Shown: positions 38,774 through 50,586 of the stretch, piece by piece
Layout of the letters: each line of letters opens with the position of its first letter
Numbering within the stretch: position 1 is the stretch's first letter
NCBI GenBank assembly: GCA_022570795.1
Contig: JAKUDP010000014.1
Location: 558,001-622,000 of the forward strand
Length of the DNA stretch: 64,000 nucleotides
Direction: 5' to 3'
Origin: Sphaerulina vaccinii
Lineage: Eukaryota; Ascomycota; Dothideomycetes; Mycosphaerellales; Mycosphaerellaceae
Translations under genes and position numbers: made by a program
The notes under the pieces: generated by a model
Seen by the model: only the letters and a program-made list of their open reading frames with translations
What the model was told of the DNA's origin: nothing
Database searches by the model: none

Positions 38774-40341
38774 TGCTATCGGCACCAATATGCTGGCAGA
38801 CAGTGCGGTTGTCGTGCTAGAGATGTCCTAAACATCGCCGTAAGAGATGTTCGACTAGGAAGAGACAGGGGAGCAAAGATCAAAAGATGGAGTAAGTAAG
38901 CAGGCTTGCAAAAATGGATAGTCACAGTACCTTAATCCGCTTTATGGGTAAAAGCCCATCGTGAGCAAAGACTAGGTCAGGTTCATGGGATGGCGAGCAT
39001 GAAAAGCTTGGAATAGGTTGGGCCTGGGATCATGCCGGTAAGGCGGGTTCTCAGTACGGGACTGGAGTCAATAGCGGACACTCGAGACACGAGAACAGAG
39101 CGGTACGCAACGGGCGGTGACATCTTGGTGCGCAAAGGACGCGTGCAATCTCAGAAAGCGTGAGGTGACGGGTGTGGGTGGGAGGCGTTGTGCAGTGTTA
39201 CACAGCAGCTCGGATTCGTTGTCAAGCAAGGAATTCATTCTTCTTCGAGCCACATGCGGAGCATGCGTCTTCTTATAGCTGGCGATTTTCGAGTGTGAGC
39301 TGTAGATAGCTTCATCGTAGGTAGTATGACCATCCTGCTTGCCGCGTGGTTTTGTTCTTCTGTAGTCAGCCGTATGTTGTGGTCTTGAAGCAGGTCTTCG
39401 TAAAGATGGTATGCGGGTATTCGGTTCGCTGGTCCGATGATCTCCAATGCGTCACAGACGCACAAGCGCCATCATCAGCCATCTCATCTGAGAAAGCGGC
39501 GTCAATCGCGGAGACGGAGCAGGCATTCGGGTGGGCCTGCAAGAACCTGTTCCTGTCGTTCGGGCGGTGGTGATGATGAAGAAGAAGTGAACAGCGAGCA
39601 AAACTTCGGCAGAATTCATTTGCTCAAACCTTATTGACACTTCCAACCCTCTCTCCCACCGCCTTGGTTGTCAAAGCGAACATCACCCGTAGCGTACACG
39701 TGGAGACGGATATGCGAGTCACCTGTCGTGCACCAGTGACAAGTCTCGAAGTGGCAGACCGTGGAGTCTATCACATTAGATGGCGTACAACTTCACGCAG
39801 GATGAGAAGCCTCGTGAATCATGACACCTCGGAGAACGCTCCTGAACAACTCTAGACCGTCCTGCTCATTAGACCTCGCATTCACTCGGAGCAAGATCCA
39901 TCGTGTCTAGACGTCGTACGGTCTTTTCTGCATGTTCAGAAGAGCTACACCAGGGCGTGTCTCCGGGTACAACATCCATAAAGAGTTCTTACACTCTTTG
40001 GGTTCTTCTTCGGGTTTTGGAAGTTCGGTCGATCTTCAGGATTGCCAGCATACATCTTCACATCGCATCCAGGGTTGATCGTTCTCCGCAAGACAGCAGC
40101 AAAGTCAATCAATTTATCCTGTAGTCAGCTGCATCGAATGGGGGACGCATCGAAGCTTCTTCTTGAGTTGTAACATTGTAATAGTTATACATGTTCTCAG
40201 TACTCTCATGATACATTAGAGGATCTCTCTGCTAGAGTGCCTCTATCCTGGCAGTAACCTGCGCCTGCCGTCCATTGCATGGTGTTGGCTCGCATGCAGA
40301 GACATCACTCACTCCTCTGGTTGACTACGCAGAACAAGATC
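38774..40341. other. Gene-free region, 1.57 kb
   Basis: The promoter of the PTH11-like gene and the 3' flank of RPN2. Short ORFs on both strands show no coding character or domains. It is the longest stretch in the right half without a supported gene. Confidence 0.5.
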
Positions 40342-43300
40342 CTATTCATCGTCGTCATCGTCCGCCTCGAAAGCATCCGGCACAGGGGCCTCCTCTCCAT
40401 CGTCGTCCTCGTCAACAGCAGTCAGGACACCAGCTCCTGCTGCAGCGCCAGATAGAGCGCGGCCGAGAGCAGCATTGAAGCCGCCCATGTCAGTATCGCG
40501 AGTCCCGGACGTGGCGCTTCCCCCAGCACCAGGTGCAGGAGCAGCGGCAGCAGTCTTCTTCTTGGCTTTGAGCTCGAGTAGAGATCTGGGCTCGTCAGGC
40601 GTCGTGTCGTCAAGGAGAATAACACCTCCAGTAGGCTGCGATTCACATTAGTACGAGGACCAAACATCAGCTGTATCATCATCAGACTCACCTTCTTGAC
40701 AGGCTGATACCTCCCCTCCGACGAGAAGCTGATATACTTGATCTGTGCCGGGAGGACACGGCTCATGTTCTCAAGCTCATACCCAACCTTTTCTTTCTCA
40801 ATCTTCTTCTTGTTGTCCTTTTCGCCATCCTCGCCAAGCTTGGAGGTATCGATGACATTATCATCAGTCTCCATCTTGTCGCCGTCAGCATCAGGCTTTG
40901 GAGTCTCTGGTGTGGGATCGACATCCATGCTCTCGCGACGATTCTGCTTATCCTTGGCAGCCTTCCTGCGCTTGGCCTGCACCGTAGTGGACAGAACAGC
41001 TGTCTTGACTTTCTCCGGCGCTTCTTCAGTCTTCACCTCAACCTCAGGAGGGTAGTCAAACTGACTCGGGCGCGTGTTGCTGTGGAACTTGAAGCTTGGG
41101 ATTTCCAGATTTGAGTCGACGCCAATGATAGCTGTTGGGGTAAACGACAAAGCCAGGAAGTGGGTCAGTGGGAACCAATACCAGTACTGTAAGAATACAG
41201 CCATCCCCACGATACCAGTCATGTTGAGGTTGCCAGTTTGTGTTTGCAGACCAATGGTACAGTTGCGACCACCGGCATCAATGATGCCAAGGGCAAGTGC
41301 GCACCCGAATTTGGCCATGGCATCCTCATGTCTGTCGGCGATGGCCTTTTGCAATTGCTTCCGTAGTGCGGTAACCTTGGGGTTCATGATCTCGTTCTGT
41401 TGCACCAAGATCATGGCCATTGAGATGTAAGCACCTTGTCGAACGAAGTCGACAGAGTCCTTCATCATCGGCTCGAGCAAGTCAATGGCTTCATCCAGGC
41501 CAGTTCCGGCACAGGCAATACCAAGTGCCATGGTGGCACCATACCGCACGTGTGGGTTGTAGCTCTCTGACAGCAGCTCAACCATTCTCGGCACACTTCC
41601 CGGCTTACGGAAAAGTACGAAGCCCAAGCTCATCACTGCCACTCTTCGAACATCATCGCTGACATCAGAAACAGCAACGTGAAGCAGCTTGCGTACAGCT
41701 TTGTTACTGCCACTGCCAGCATATGCAAGCGCGATCGTCATGATACCGCCGTAGCGGAGAGCCGGATCGGCGTCCTCGAGTAGTCCTTGAATGAGCTCAT
41801 CGGCAGCTTCCTGCCTGTTGTACGAGATGAGAGCAATCCCCAAGGCAAGACCACGGACAATCTTCTCGTGCTGTGTGTCGTGAGCGTATGTCATCATGTC
41901 GCTAAGCGCGCGCTCGTTGCCAGTACCCAGCATGACAAGACCCATGGACAGACCAACTGCCTCGCCATTGATTGCCGAGTCAGCGTAGAGTACGTTTTTG
42001 AGCTCCTCGTAGATGTCCTCAGACCCAGTGGCCATACCGGCCGTTCCAAGACCAAGGGCACCTCCATGCTGCACAACCTCTTCTGTCGAGTTCTTGAATT
42101 GACGTCGAAGGTAGTCGAGAACGTCTGTGCCGTGATTGGTGTAGATGAGCCCAAGCGCATATAGTGAACCACCTTGGCTATAAGTGCTACCAGCGCTAGC
42201 CTGGGAATTGTCCTTGGGCAGATATGGCTCGAGCAGCTTCTGGCCATTGCTGATGTTGCCACGGTGGATTACTCCCAAAGCAGCAGTAGCCGTGAATTTG
42301 CTCCAGTTGACAGCCTTACCCAGCCACTCGAGATTCTCACGGAAGAAGCTGTCTACAGTAGTGCCGGCATTCATGAACGCATTGGCGAAGGTGACCGATG
42401 TGTGGAATATGCTGTTCCGCGCCTCCAAGGAGTCTCGGACCTTATTCAGGATGGCACGATCTGTGTGTGCTTGCCTGAACAGGAACTCCATGTTCAGCTC
42501 GATGCTCTTTGTGCCACGCAATATGCTTCTGATTGATTTATACGCCTTGCCCTGCTTCTCGTCATCCGGCTTCGGCCTCGTTCTCGATGTGACGACTGTC
42601 GATGTAGGTGGTGCACCGGCGGAGTCGTTGAGCTCGGACAGGAGTTGATCGGATTCGGAGGCTTCTTCGTTCTGGTTAGGGTGAGGAGTTGACGGCCGGA
42701 CTGCGCTGCCGTTCATGTGACTATCCTCCTCTTCTTCTGGCAGTTCGTCCATGATCTTTTGTAGGAACTCCTGTGTGCCATTCTCGTACAGATCGAAGGA
42801 CAGCTGGTATGCGATGGCCAGGGACTTACCATCCCCCTTTTGTACGAGCGTCCGCAGCATATCAGAGGCCATGGATTGCTGATTGAGGTACACTACGCAT
42901 CGTGCAATAGCGAAATAATCCGGGCTGGGGATCTCATTCAACAGGTCCAATATCAGCTTGAGGATCTTGTTCCGTAGCCCGCGCTCTTGCACGACATTCA
43001 TGCAGATGTCCAGAACATATTCCATCAGGTCCTCTGTCTGACCTCCCGTAGCAGGTTTCTTGCCCTTGCCAGCCTCGGCTCTGCTAGAGCGCAAGATGGC
43101 TTCCCTCAGTACATCCATATTGCGAGCTTCCACTGCAATGCCGACAACCTGCTTGTAGGCGTGGACCTCATAGCAGCTTTCGAAGATGCGCTTAACAACA
43201 TTCTGCAGTGCCTTCTTCGTTGGAGTCGACAGGGTCAGCGGGTGTGGGTGCGCGCCTGCAACACCTGCATTTCCGCCGCCTGGAGCGGAGGAGTCCCATG

Positions 43301-43888
43301 CCTTCTCGTCCTGGCGGGCCAGTAACGACTTCGAAGGTATGGCGGCCTGTGAGAAGGGCGTGGTGGGAGACGCGGTAGCGGCGTTATCGATATCGGCGGA
43401 GCCATGCCGTCCAGTGGCGGATGCGGGTGTTGGTGGGTTGTGCAGTGCACACAGAGAGATGTATGTGTCGATGCATTTCGCTACGATGGTCTCTTCATAC
43501 TCGCCAGCATCTTCTGACTTCCAGTCAAAGAGCTTGCCAGCGCCGAGCGCAAAGACCATCGACTCATCGTATTCCTGCAGTTGGTAGTAGACTTTGGAGA
43601 GGACCAATGCAGCGAGTTCGCGATGGCTGAAGTTCTCGTCTTCGTATAGTGCTTCTCTGTAATCCCTCACTGTCAGCACTTCTGCGCCACCAAGACTCGC
43701 ACATCACGCCTGTGCAAAGCTTCTGACAAGCTGCGAGAGCACACTCACATTGTACCGATAGAGCCCGAGACCTCTGTCCAAACGCTATCAACCTCATCGT
43801 TGAGGCGTTCGAGCGCAAACGCCTGCAGTTGCTGGTCCTGCTCGGTCAGGAATCCCACCAGACCGGCGGCAGACGTCAAGCCGACCAT
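40342..43888 (-). CDS. RPN2: 26S proteasome regulatory subunit Rpn2 (PSMD1)
   Basis: Three exons: 43888..43749, 43656..40692 and 40635..40342. Introns are 92 and 56 nt. The product is 1132 residues. The start MVGLTSAAGLVGFLTEQDQQLQAFALERLN is characteristic, and splicing restores EALYEDENFSHRELAALVLSKVYYQL. The middle carries the array of proteasome/cyclosome (PC) repeats (for example GGALGLGTAG, RYGGIMTIALAYAGSGSN, RYGATMALGIACAGTG) that form the toroidal scaffold. The C-terminal exon (PTGGVILLDDTTPDEPRSLLE) is the region that binds Rpn13, and the protein ends in an acidic tail (EADDDDDE). Rpn2 scaffolds the lid-proximal base of the 19S particle and holds the ubiquitin receptor Rpn13. It lies divergent to CET1. 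Confidence 0.97.
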
Positions 43889-44559
43889 CGTAAGTCGCAC
43901 GTTCTGTCGATATTCGGATGGCGCGTCCTCGATTGGCGATGGGAAGTGGTTGATGTTGATGTCTGGATGGTTGATGATGTGATGCAGCTCCCAAACAACG
44001 GGGAAGACAGCAGCGCTCGCGTCGGGGAACGAGCGAGGAGAGCTCGGATGATGTTGTCACAAGAGGGAGATAAGGAGGTCGAGAAAGAAAGTACGAACGG
44101 ATTGTGGAAGTGAAAAGAGCAGGCGCGATGCAAGACAGATGAATGTACTGTGTGTGGTCTGCTGTGTTGATGAGGTGGTCTATCGGTCTTTCTGTCTTCT
44201 TGTCAGAAGCTCAGGCTGCTGCACGCTTCGTCATGCTTGCAGATGCAGCGGGAGCGACCGTGTCGCGAACATACAGCTTCACTTACACCTTAAGTCCTCA
44301 CTTTCTTGGTGACAATAGAACAATGGTTGAGCACCACGTAGCCTTTGCACAGTCTGAGTCACAGGCGCACTATACAACAACACTCATTTCTGCTCTCTTC
44401 CTTTCCTCTTACACACACCACCACTAATTTCACCAGTGCGGCACAGCAAGCATATCGCATACCGAACTTCACAATCCACGAACGCGCCTTCTCCACGCAT
44501 CACTAAACTCTACGCCGCTCAAAAGCACTCCGTGCCATCACAATACAAGCAAGAGCAAA
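43889..44559. promoter_or_regulatory. Divergent promoter region between RPN2 and CET1
   Basis: 671 bp between two divergent essential genes. The CET1-proximal 150 bp is rich in C, A and T, as in constitutive fungal promoters. I found no unambiguous proteasome-associated control element. Confidence 0.5.
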
Positions 44560-45966
44560 ATGGACATACGAAACCTCATCAACAACGCGCCAGATGTCGA
44601 GGTGCCGCCGCGACCTCCACCAACACCCACGGCAGCTGTGCGAGCCAGCAGCGCATCGGTAGGACAATCAGCGGTATACCCAGCAGCAGGCTACCCACCA
44701 CCAGTCCGACACAGCGCACCGCAATTGCATAGTACTCCGAGCTACAGTCGTGACGAGTCTGTGTCTCCGAAAACCATGCTACCGCCACGCACGCCAACGA
44801 TGAATGGCGGCATCAAAAGATCCGCTAGCGATCTTGGAGAGACGCCGCCTCCTCCGAAGAGACTACGCCTCCCCTCAAGGAAGCAGCGGCCAGTATGGGC
44901 CTGCCTCCATCCGGAAAATCCCCGTGCAAGGCAAGTTCAACAGAATACACCTTCTCCAGCTCAAGCACACAACAACCACGCCAACGTGTCGACTCCCGCT
45001 ACAAATAATCACACCACCACGATGACGAGCACAGCGCCTGTCGACCACGACATGCTGCTTATGCAGAGACTGCTCCCTTCATGGGAGAGGTCAATCAAGG
45101 GAATCTCGCCGTTACCTCAGCTCACAAAAGCAGTTACGAACTGGCTGGTGCGTCACCTCCTGGAATGCAAAGATGTGGCTCAGGATCCCTCGGAAGGTCA
45201 GATTGAGATTGAAGCCAAAGTGGGTCGACTCTTCAACTCGTCGACAGATCAAAGATTCACATTACCAGCCGAAAACATGGTAGTAGTGAAGGAACCCTAC
45301 GCAGCAGCAAACTGCAGATTCGAAAGCGAGATGCAAGAACACGAGCACAAACACATGAACAACTACCTGAATGCCATAGTGCAAGAAACACACAAGCCCG
45401 CCTCCCGCCGTCAGAAGCTATTCTACCAACATACCCAAGAAGTCGACACCTTCGAGCGACTATCCAAACTAGGCCTTAGCGCCATACCAGAGGCCGTGGC
45501 AAGACGTTCAACTTCGCGCGATCTCAAACTCCGCACAACAAGAGAGAACGACCCAAGAACAAACCAAGTCGGACAGATCAAAGCTCGAATCATCAAAGTC
45601 AAAGTGGCAGACCTACACATCTACAATCCTCAATCCGATTACGATCTTCGGATAACAATGAATGTGGAATGTAACCTCATGCGGCCCGAGCTCGACACAG
45701 ATGCGTTAGTGGAGGAAGAGACGCCTGATAAACCAAATCCACCAGCAAGGAAGAAGGATAGGCTGTCGTATAAGCATCTCGGTCTTTATCAAATAGACCT
45801 TACTAGGGTGGACCAGACTAACATGGCTCCCAAGTACGAGCTGGAGTTGGAAGTTGATGCTGGAGCCTTGAGAACACAGATGGTGCCCTTGCTTAAAAGT
45901 GAGGAGTCGGGCTTCACCCAGATTGTGGAAGGATTTCTAGATAATGCTACGTGGTTGATGAGATAA
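44560..45966 (+). CDS. CET1: mRNA 5'-triphosphatase (mRNA-capping enzyme beta subunit)
   Basis: An intronless ORF of 468 residues, ATG at 44560. The N-terminal 160 residues are Pro-rich and disordered, with a basic-then-VWA stretch (RKQRPVWACL) resembling the guanylyltransferase-binding WA motif of Cet1. The triphosphate tunnel metalloenzyme domain begins near residue 165. The first metal-binding strand is EIEAKVGRLF (Glu216, Glu218). Later strands are RKKDRLSYKHLGLYQIDLTRV near 398 and YELELEVD (Glu427, 429, 431). These acidic pairs bind Mn/Mg and are essential in fungal enzymes. The enzyme removes the gamma phosphate of nascent pre-mRNA in the nucleus, the first step of capping. The stop codon lies inside a 22-bp tandem duplication. 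Confidence 0.95.
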   Translation: MDIRNLINNAPDVEVPPRPPPTPTAAVRASSASVGQSAVYPAAGYPPPVRHSAPQLHSTPSYSRDESVSPKTMLPPRTPTMNGGIKRSASDLGETPPPPKRLRLPSRKQRPVWACLHPENPRARQVQQNTPSPAQAHNNHANVSTPATNNHTTTMTSTAPVDHDMLLMQRLLPSWERSIKGISPLPQLTKAVTNWLVRHLLECKDVAQDPSEGQIEIEAKVGRLFNSSTDQRFTLPAENMVVVKEPYAAANCRFESEMQEHEHKHMNNYLNAIVQETHKPASRRQKLFYQHTQEVDTFERLSKLGLSAIPEAVARRSTSRDLKLRTTRENDPRTNQVGQIKARIIKVKVADLHIYNPQSDYDLRITMNVECNLMRPELDTDALVEEETPDKPNPPARKKDRLSYKHLGLYQIDLTRVDQTNMAPKYELELEVDAGALRTQMVPLLKSEESGFTQIVEGFLDNATWLMR

Positions 45967-45983
45967 TGCTACGTGGTTGATGA
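45940..45983 (+). repeat. Perfect 22-bp tandem duplication spanning the CET1 stop
   Basis: The unit GATAATGCTACGTGGTTGATGA occurs twice head to tail (45940-45961 and 45962-45983) without a mismatch. The first copy encodes DNATWLM; the TAA within the start of the second ends CET1. Perfect identity suggests a recent event. Confidence 0.9.
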
Positions 45984-46764
45984 ACACAAAAGCATAGATC
46001 TCTGCGAAGGAGCTGGACAGCCACGCTAGGCTGCGAGGAGACGAAGGGCTAGAAAAGGGCTATTGTGAATCAGAGAGACTTTCTGAATGCAGGGCTGTGT
46101 ATAATAAGATGTGTTGTGTTTGTGACAGCGATTCAGCGGAGAGAAAGCGGAAGATACCAGAGAACGAATGACACTACTACTACCACCACCACTTCTATTA
46201 CTACTACTACTTGCCATCCATCTCTGACAGCCACGCCACTCACTCACTGAAAAGACGAATAGTTACTAGAAAAAGGAGATTGCGAATCAGAGATACTTGA
46301 ACAAACACTCCGTCGCGTCGCGTTGGGAGCAGACACGAAAGCATGCTCTAGCAACAGATATCTATCATTACCACTAATCCTGCCTCCAACGCAAGCGAAT
46401 CTTGCCATTCTACGAGTAGACTAGACTAAGGAGGACAGGGGCAGGACATGGCAGGATCTCAAGCATGCAGTAGAAATAAGGTTTGTTCTGGACAACAAGT
46501 GAAGTTTCGACATTGCCCTACGATCACTGTAGACTAGATTAGCCGACTTCTGCTGACTGACCCTTAGACCTTAGACCTATATACGCGAATACATACACAC
46601 TCTCTGCTTGACTGAATTCGACAGCCACGCCAGTCAAGACCCAACATTTACATCTAGCCCGACAGTGTCTGTCTGTGTGGGTTCAAGGAATGTTACGAAG
46701 CTCGCTTGATTGTCATGGCTGTCACTCTTACATGAGTTTATGCTGCTCGCACATCATCACTACA
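45967..46764. other. Convergent spacer with ACT/ACC microsatellite
   Basis: 800 bp between the 3' ends of CET1 and RRP12. A run of ACT and ACC trinucleotides lies at about 46170-46211. No gene is supported. Confidence 0.55.
46170..46211 (+). repeat. ACT/ACC trinucleotide microsatellite
   Basis: Interrupted trinucleotide run (CACTACTACTACC, then CCACCACTTCTATTACTACTACTAC) in the CET1 3' flank. Confidence 0.75.
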
Positions 46765-49700
46765 CTACCTCTTACCACCTCTTCCACGACCTCTCGTCAA
46801 CCCATGCTTAAAGCCTCCTCTTCCGGACGTTTGAGACTTCTGTACTTTGTTACCACCAGCAGAGGAGAATCCTCCCTTGCTATTGGTCTTCTCGCCTCCC
46901 AATCCTCTACGTTGAGGTTGCTGCGCATGCTTTCCACCTCCACCTCTAGGACTCTTCGTTGCAGCATCAAGTTTCTTCTTTGCGGCCATTGCGTCGTCCT
47001 CATCGATATCCATCTCATCGTCGTCATTGTTTCGCACATTCTTGAACTTCAGCTTGCCCTTCTGACCTCTTGTGGGTGCGTTCTTGCTCTTGAGTGCTTC
47101 GACATAGGCATTTATTCCGCCTTCGAGTGTACCATCTCCAGGCTCATCGATTTCGATATCTGAGTTATCGTCATTATCGTTGAATACCAGTTTGCCATCA
47201 AGATCTGTCTTCGCTGCTTTGGTCTTCTGTTGTGCTGCACCGCCTCTTTGTTTCGAAGAAGGTTTGGTAGAGGATACGTGAGCGAGAGCTTTTCGGTCAA
47301 GTAAGTCCAGAGGTTCATCTTCATCTTCCACGATGTATTGATTGCCGCCTTGTTTAGCTTGTTGACCTTTCTTAGCCGCGCGGCCAAGAACTTCATCGTC
47401 GGAAATGTCAGATTCTGCATCTGAAGCAGAGCCGTAAACGGCTTCGTCGTATTCGCTTTCGAATTTGCCAACGCGCTTCTGTTGTTGTGCGCCTGCTGCT
47501 GCTGCATCATGTTCCTCTTCTCCATTTGCATCACGCTTCTTCTTTCGACGTTCGCGGGTCTTGCGGATGTTTGAGATTAGTTTACGGTCTGATTCGGGTG
47601 TGTATTTCTCCACAAGCTCTACGCCGAATCTGCGAATCATACGCTCGAAGATGTGCTTGACTTTCGCTTTAAATTGTTGTTTGTGTTCGTGGCTCCAGAC
47701 GATGAGGTTGGGGATTAGAGTCTCTAGGCGTGGCAGTACTAATGCGGATGGTAGTGAGATGATGCAGACTTTGACGAAACCGAGCACGGAGCGGACGATT
47801 TCGCGGTTGTTAGATGTGAGGAACAGGTCCATTGTCTGCACTAGGTCGGCAACAGTGGTTTCGGTCAACCGAGTGTGGAACTCGAATAGAAGCCTGGTGA
47901 GTGCTGTGATGGAGGCTGAGATCATGTGTGGTGTAGAGCCCGCAAGACCAGCTGAGACCATAGTGAAGTACTCTTCCAAACTGGCTGGTACCGGTGCTGC
48001 ATCGGCAGACATGTGAGGCACTTTGGCGTTGATCACAGTCCCGCCCTCTGCCATCTTCTCGGCCATGAGCACTAGCAGATCGAATGCTGCCGTTCTCGCT
48101 TTTTCGTTGACCTCTTTACAGCTGATTACAACCTCTGAGATGATGGAAGGTATGAAGTGCAGGTCGGAAGTTGGGAGTCCAGGAATCATCTCAGCTATCG
48201 ATGCCAGTCTGTCTCGTCGAGCCGGTGCGGAGACTTTGTCGGCAGACCCAAGAAGCAGTTGTTGAAGATCCGCATTGCGCTCTGCTAGGGCTTGACGACC
48301 AATCTCGGACTCCGATAGACGTGGTATCAGCTTGTATGCCTTCTTTTGCAGCTGTGGGTCGTCTTGCTTGCTCACGACATTCGCTGCCATGTTGAACAGA
48401 CCAGCAAAGCTCTCGCGTGGCAAATAAGTTGACATAGTAATGATGAGGTCCATGAGCGTGTGCGACGTTGGTGGCATCTTACTCTTGGTCTCCTTGCGTT
48501 CCCACTTCTGCTTGTCGGCTTGTGTCTGTGATCCTTCTTTTGGCATTTCCTTCTCGAGCAGATCGGCTACTCGCTGGAATGTATCCAGCAGCTCCTGCTC
48601 GGGAGTGATACTTAGGTAGGCATTGATGCATTGCAGCAGGTTTCCACGATTTTGTGGGAGTGTTTGGGCATACACGTTGAACAGCACAGCTAGGAGGTTG
48701 CTCGCTAGGCTAGCAAGATGCTGTAAGTTCTTCTGGGCATCAGCTTGACTGACGCGACCTTGCTCGATGAGATTCTCCTCGCCCTCCAGCTCTGCAATGG
48801 CTTTGTTCGTGTCGACCAAGTTCTGTAGACCACGGCAGATATCTGTGCGCATTTGCGGTTGTTGATAGAGCAAGTTGCTCAGCTGTTCCGCGAATGATTG
48901 ATCGATGGCTTCCGTTAGGTCGAGGGGCAGTTGACAGTATCCAGGAAGACATGACCAGATCTGGCTGACTACAGTCTCGAAGACTTTGACCTCCTTCGTC
49001 TTTTCGGCATCGCCGTGTTTCAGTACTTGCTGGAAGAAGAATTCGCTCAGTGGTACGAGGGTCGCGCGGAAATGTGCCAGGTTCGTATTTGAGACAGAAT
49101 CGCGCATGACAGGCAAAAGCCATACTCGACCTGGTCCTTTTGCAGACTTACCGTCGAGGTTGAGTGGCAAAGTCTCAAGGACCGCTTCAGGTCCAGCAGC
49201 TTTGATGGCGGCTGACAACACTTCATCGGCTTGCTTTCTGGTCTCCTCGCCTCGCAGATCACCTACCGCCTTGACGATGTTGTCAAGCAGTGGTAGGGCA
49301 CGCCATCTCAGCACTTCAAATGCTGCAACAAGCACATTGAAGACTTCCATCCATGCAGTCTGATACCTGACGCTGAGTAGCTCCTGCAAGGTTCGTGCGA
49401 TCTTCTCTGAAGCCTTGTCGTCCATGATCGAAGGCTCCAATATCACAGAGTCGGGTATACATGTGTGTAGCAACGAAATGAGACATTCGCTTGCAGACAC
49501 GCGAACGTTGTGTGAGGAGGAGGCGAGAAACACAGAGATGTTGTTGAACAGACCTGGGAGCTTCATGAATGTCTCGTCTGGCTCAATCTGTGCAGATACA
49601 TCGTAGCCTCTGCTCAGTACTGCGATCCATGGAGGAAGCAGCTGAGAATCGTTCTGCGAAGGCTGCAATTCTGTAATGATGTCGAGAAGTCTCGGCAGTT

Positions 49701-50586
49701 TGGTAGACGATACCTCGTTGGCCAGTCCAGCGAAGATGATCTCGAAGATTTCGAATGCAGCCATTGTGAGGAATTCATTGCTGCCTCTTGAGATATTGAG
49801 CAGCAGCTCACACAGCGCATCGGTCTTCTTGCTTGGCCAACCATTTTGCGCAGAGGCAACCGTCTTGACCAGCTGCAGCGCATGCATCAGAGCTGGATCG
49901 TGGGATGCCTCTTCTCGGTGTCTCTGCTTCTTCTTTTTGCTGGTTGCCTCCTCTGCAGCCGCCTGCAAGTGACCCAAAGCAGTCTCGGCACACATTCCCG
50001 ACGCTGGATGATCAAGCGAGGGAGAAGGTGGTGGTTGCTTGAGCACATGACTGAGTGCTTCCTGAGCCCTCTTTCGCACTTTAGGTCGCTGATCCATGGC
50101 TAGTCCGAGAAGACCTCCCACTGCACCGCGAGGGCTGGTGGACGATTGAGGCAAGCTCCATGCTTGCGAGTCTTGCGCAATGAGTAGCGACTCCAGACAT
50201 CCTATACTGGCTCGCAGGAGAGGTGCCTCTGCGTCGGGATGCGTCAAGGCTGGTGCAAGGCTGGCAAGTATCTGTGGGAATTTCGATCGCAGCAGAGCAG
50301 CAGGAACATGGCTGGTGATCAGGTCGAGCAGATAGACGACAGCAGATGCAAGCTCCTTGTTGACTATCCCGCGATCATTCGAGATGTACTGGCCGAGGAG
50401 GGAGAGAAGGGCGGCGAAGTAGGCGGTGGGCGTCGCTTCGGATTTCTGCAAGCGGAGAGTGTCTTCGATGGCGTTGAGCACGACAGACGTCTGCTGGACA
50501 GAATGTAGTTTGGGCGACGATCGGATCTTGTCGAGTCTCTCCTTGAGACTGACCGAAGGCGTCGTTCCCTCCTGTAGAGAAGACAT
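46765..50586 (-). CDS. RRP12: Ribosome biogenesis factor Rrp12
   Basis: A single exon of 1273 residues; I chose the ATG at 50586, giving MSSLQEGTTPSVSLKERLDKIRSSPKLHSVQQ. Most of the protein is helical HEAT-like repeats. The NUC173-type core includes PVMRDSVSNTNLAHFRATLVPLSEFF and TDICRGLQNLV, and the back half FTMVSAGLAGSTPHMISASITALTRLLFEF and the FERMIRRFGVELVEKYTPESDRKLISNIRK block typical of Rrp12. The C-terminal 250 residues are acidic and basic, disordered, and end in Gly/Arg repeats (GRGGFKHGLTRGRGRGGKR), as in RNA-binding RGG tails. Rrp12 is a karyopherin-like factor required for maturation and export of both ribosomal subunits. It shares a very short divergent promoter with the PBDC1 homologue. 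Confidence 0.95.
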   Translation of the reverse strand: MSSLQEGTTPSVSLKERLDKIRSSPKLHSVQQTSVVLNAIEDTLRLQKSEATPTAYFAALLSLLGQYISNDRGIVNKELASAVVYLLDLITSHVPAALLRSKFPQILASLAPALTHPDAEAPLLRASIGCLESLLIAQDSQAWSLPQSSTSPRGAVGGLLGLAMDQRPKVRKRAQEALSHVLKQPPPSPSLDHPASGMCAETALGHLQAAAEEATSKKKKQRHREEASHDPALMHALQLVKTVASAQNGWPSKKTDALCELLLNISRGSNEFLTMAAFEIFEIIFAGLANEVSSTKLPRLLDIITELQPSQNDSQLLPPWIAVLSRGYDVSAQIEPDETFMKLPGLFNNISVFLASSSHNVRVSASECLISLLHTCIPDSVILEPSIMDDKASEKIARTLQELLSVRYQTAWMEVFNVLVAAFEVLRWRALPLLDNIVKAVGDLRGEETRKQADEVLSAAIKAAGPEAVLETLPLNLDGKSAKGPGRVWLLPVMRDSVSNTNLAHFRATLVPLSEFFFQQVLKHGDAEKTKEVKVFETVVSQIWSCLPGYCQLPLDLTEAIDQSFAEQLSNLLYQQPQMRTDICRGLQNLVDTNKAIAELEGEENLIEQGRVSQADAQKNLQHLASLASNLLAVLFNVYAQTLPQNRGNLLQCINAYLSITPEQELLDTFQRVADLLEKEMPKEGSQTQADKQKWERKETKSKMPPTSHTLMDLIITMSTYLPRESFAGLFNMAANVVSKQDDPQLQKKAYKLIPRLSESEIGRQALAERNADLQQLLLGSADKVSAPARRDRLASIAEMIPGLPTSDLHFIPSIISEVVISCKEVNEKARTAAFDLLVLMAEKMAEGGTVINAKVPHMSADAAPVPASLEEYFTMVSAGLAGSTPHMISASITALTRLLFEFHTRLTETTVADLVQTMDLFLTSNNREIVRSVLGFVKVCIISLPSALVLPRLETLIPNLIVWSHEHKQQFKAKVKHIFERMIRRFGVELVEKYTPESDRKLISNIRKTRERRKKKRDANGEEEHDAAAAGAQQQKRVGKFESEYDEAVYGSASDAESDISDDEVLGRAAKKGQQAKQGGNQYIVEDEDEPLDLLDRKALAHVSSTKPSSKQRGGAAQQKTKAAKTDLDGKLVFNDNDDNSDIEIDEPGDGTLEGGINAYVEALKSKNAPTRGQKGKLKFKNVRNNDDDEMDIDEDDAMAAKKKLDAATKSPRGGGGKHAQQPQRRGLGGEKTNSKGGFSSAGGNKVQKSQTSGRGGFKHGLTRGRGRGGKR

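Noticed and set aside
40422..40690. RPN2 frame read straight through to 40422
   Set aside because: Reading through gives a Leu/Arg-rich frayed tail. Splicing 40691-40636 restores the conserved Rpn2 C-terminus and its acidic end.
43657..43689. Alternative acceptor in RPN2 intron 1 (GCAG before AAGTGCTGAC)
   Set aside because: It leads out of frame. The later acceptor GATTACAG joins directly to the conserved EALYEDENF.
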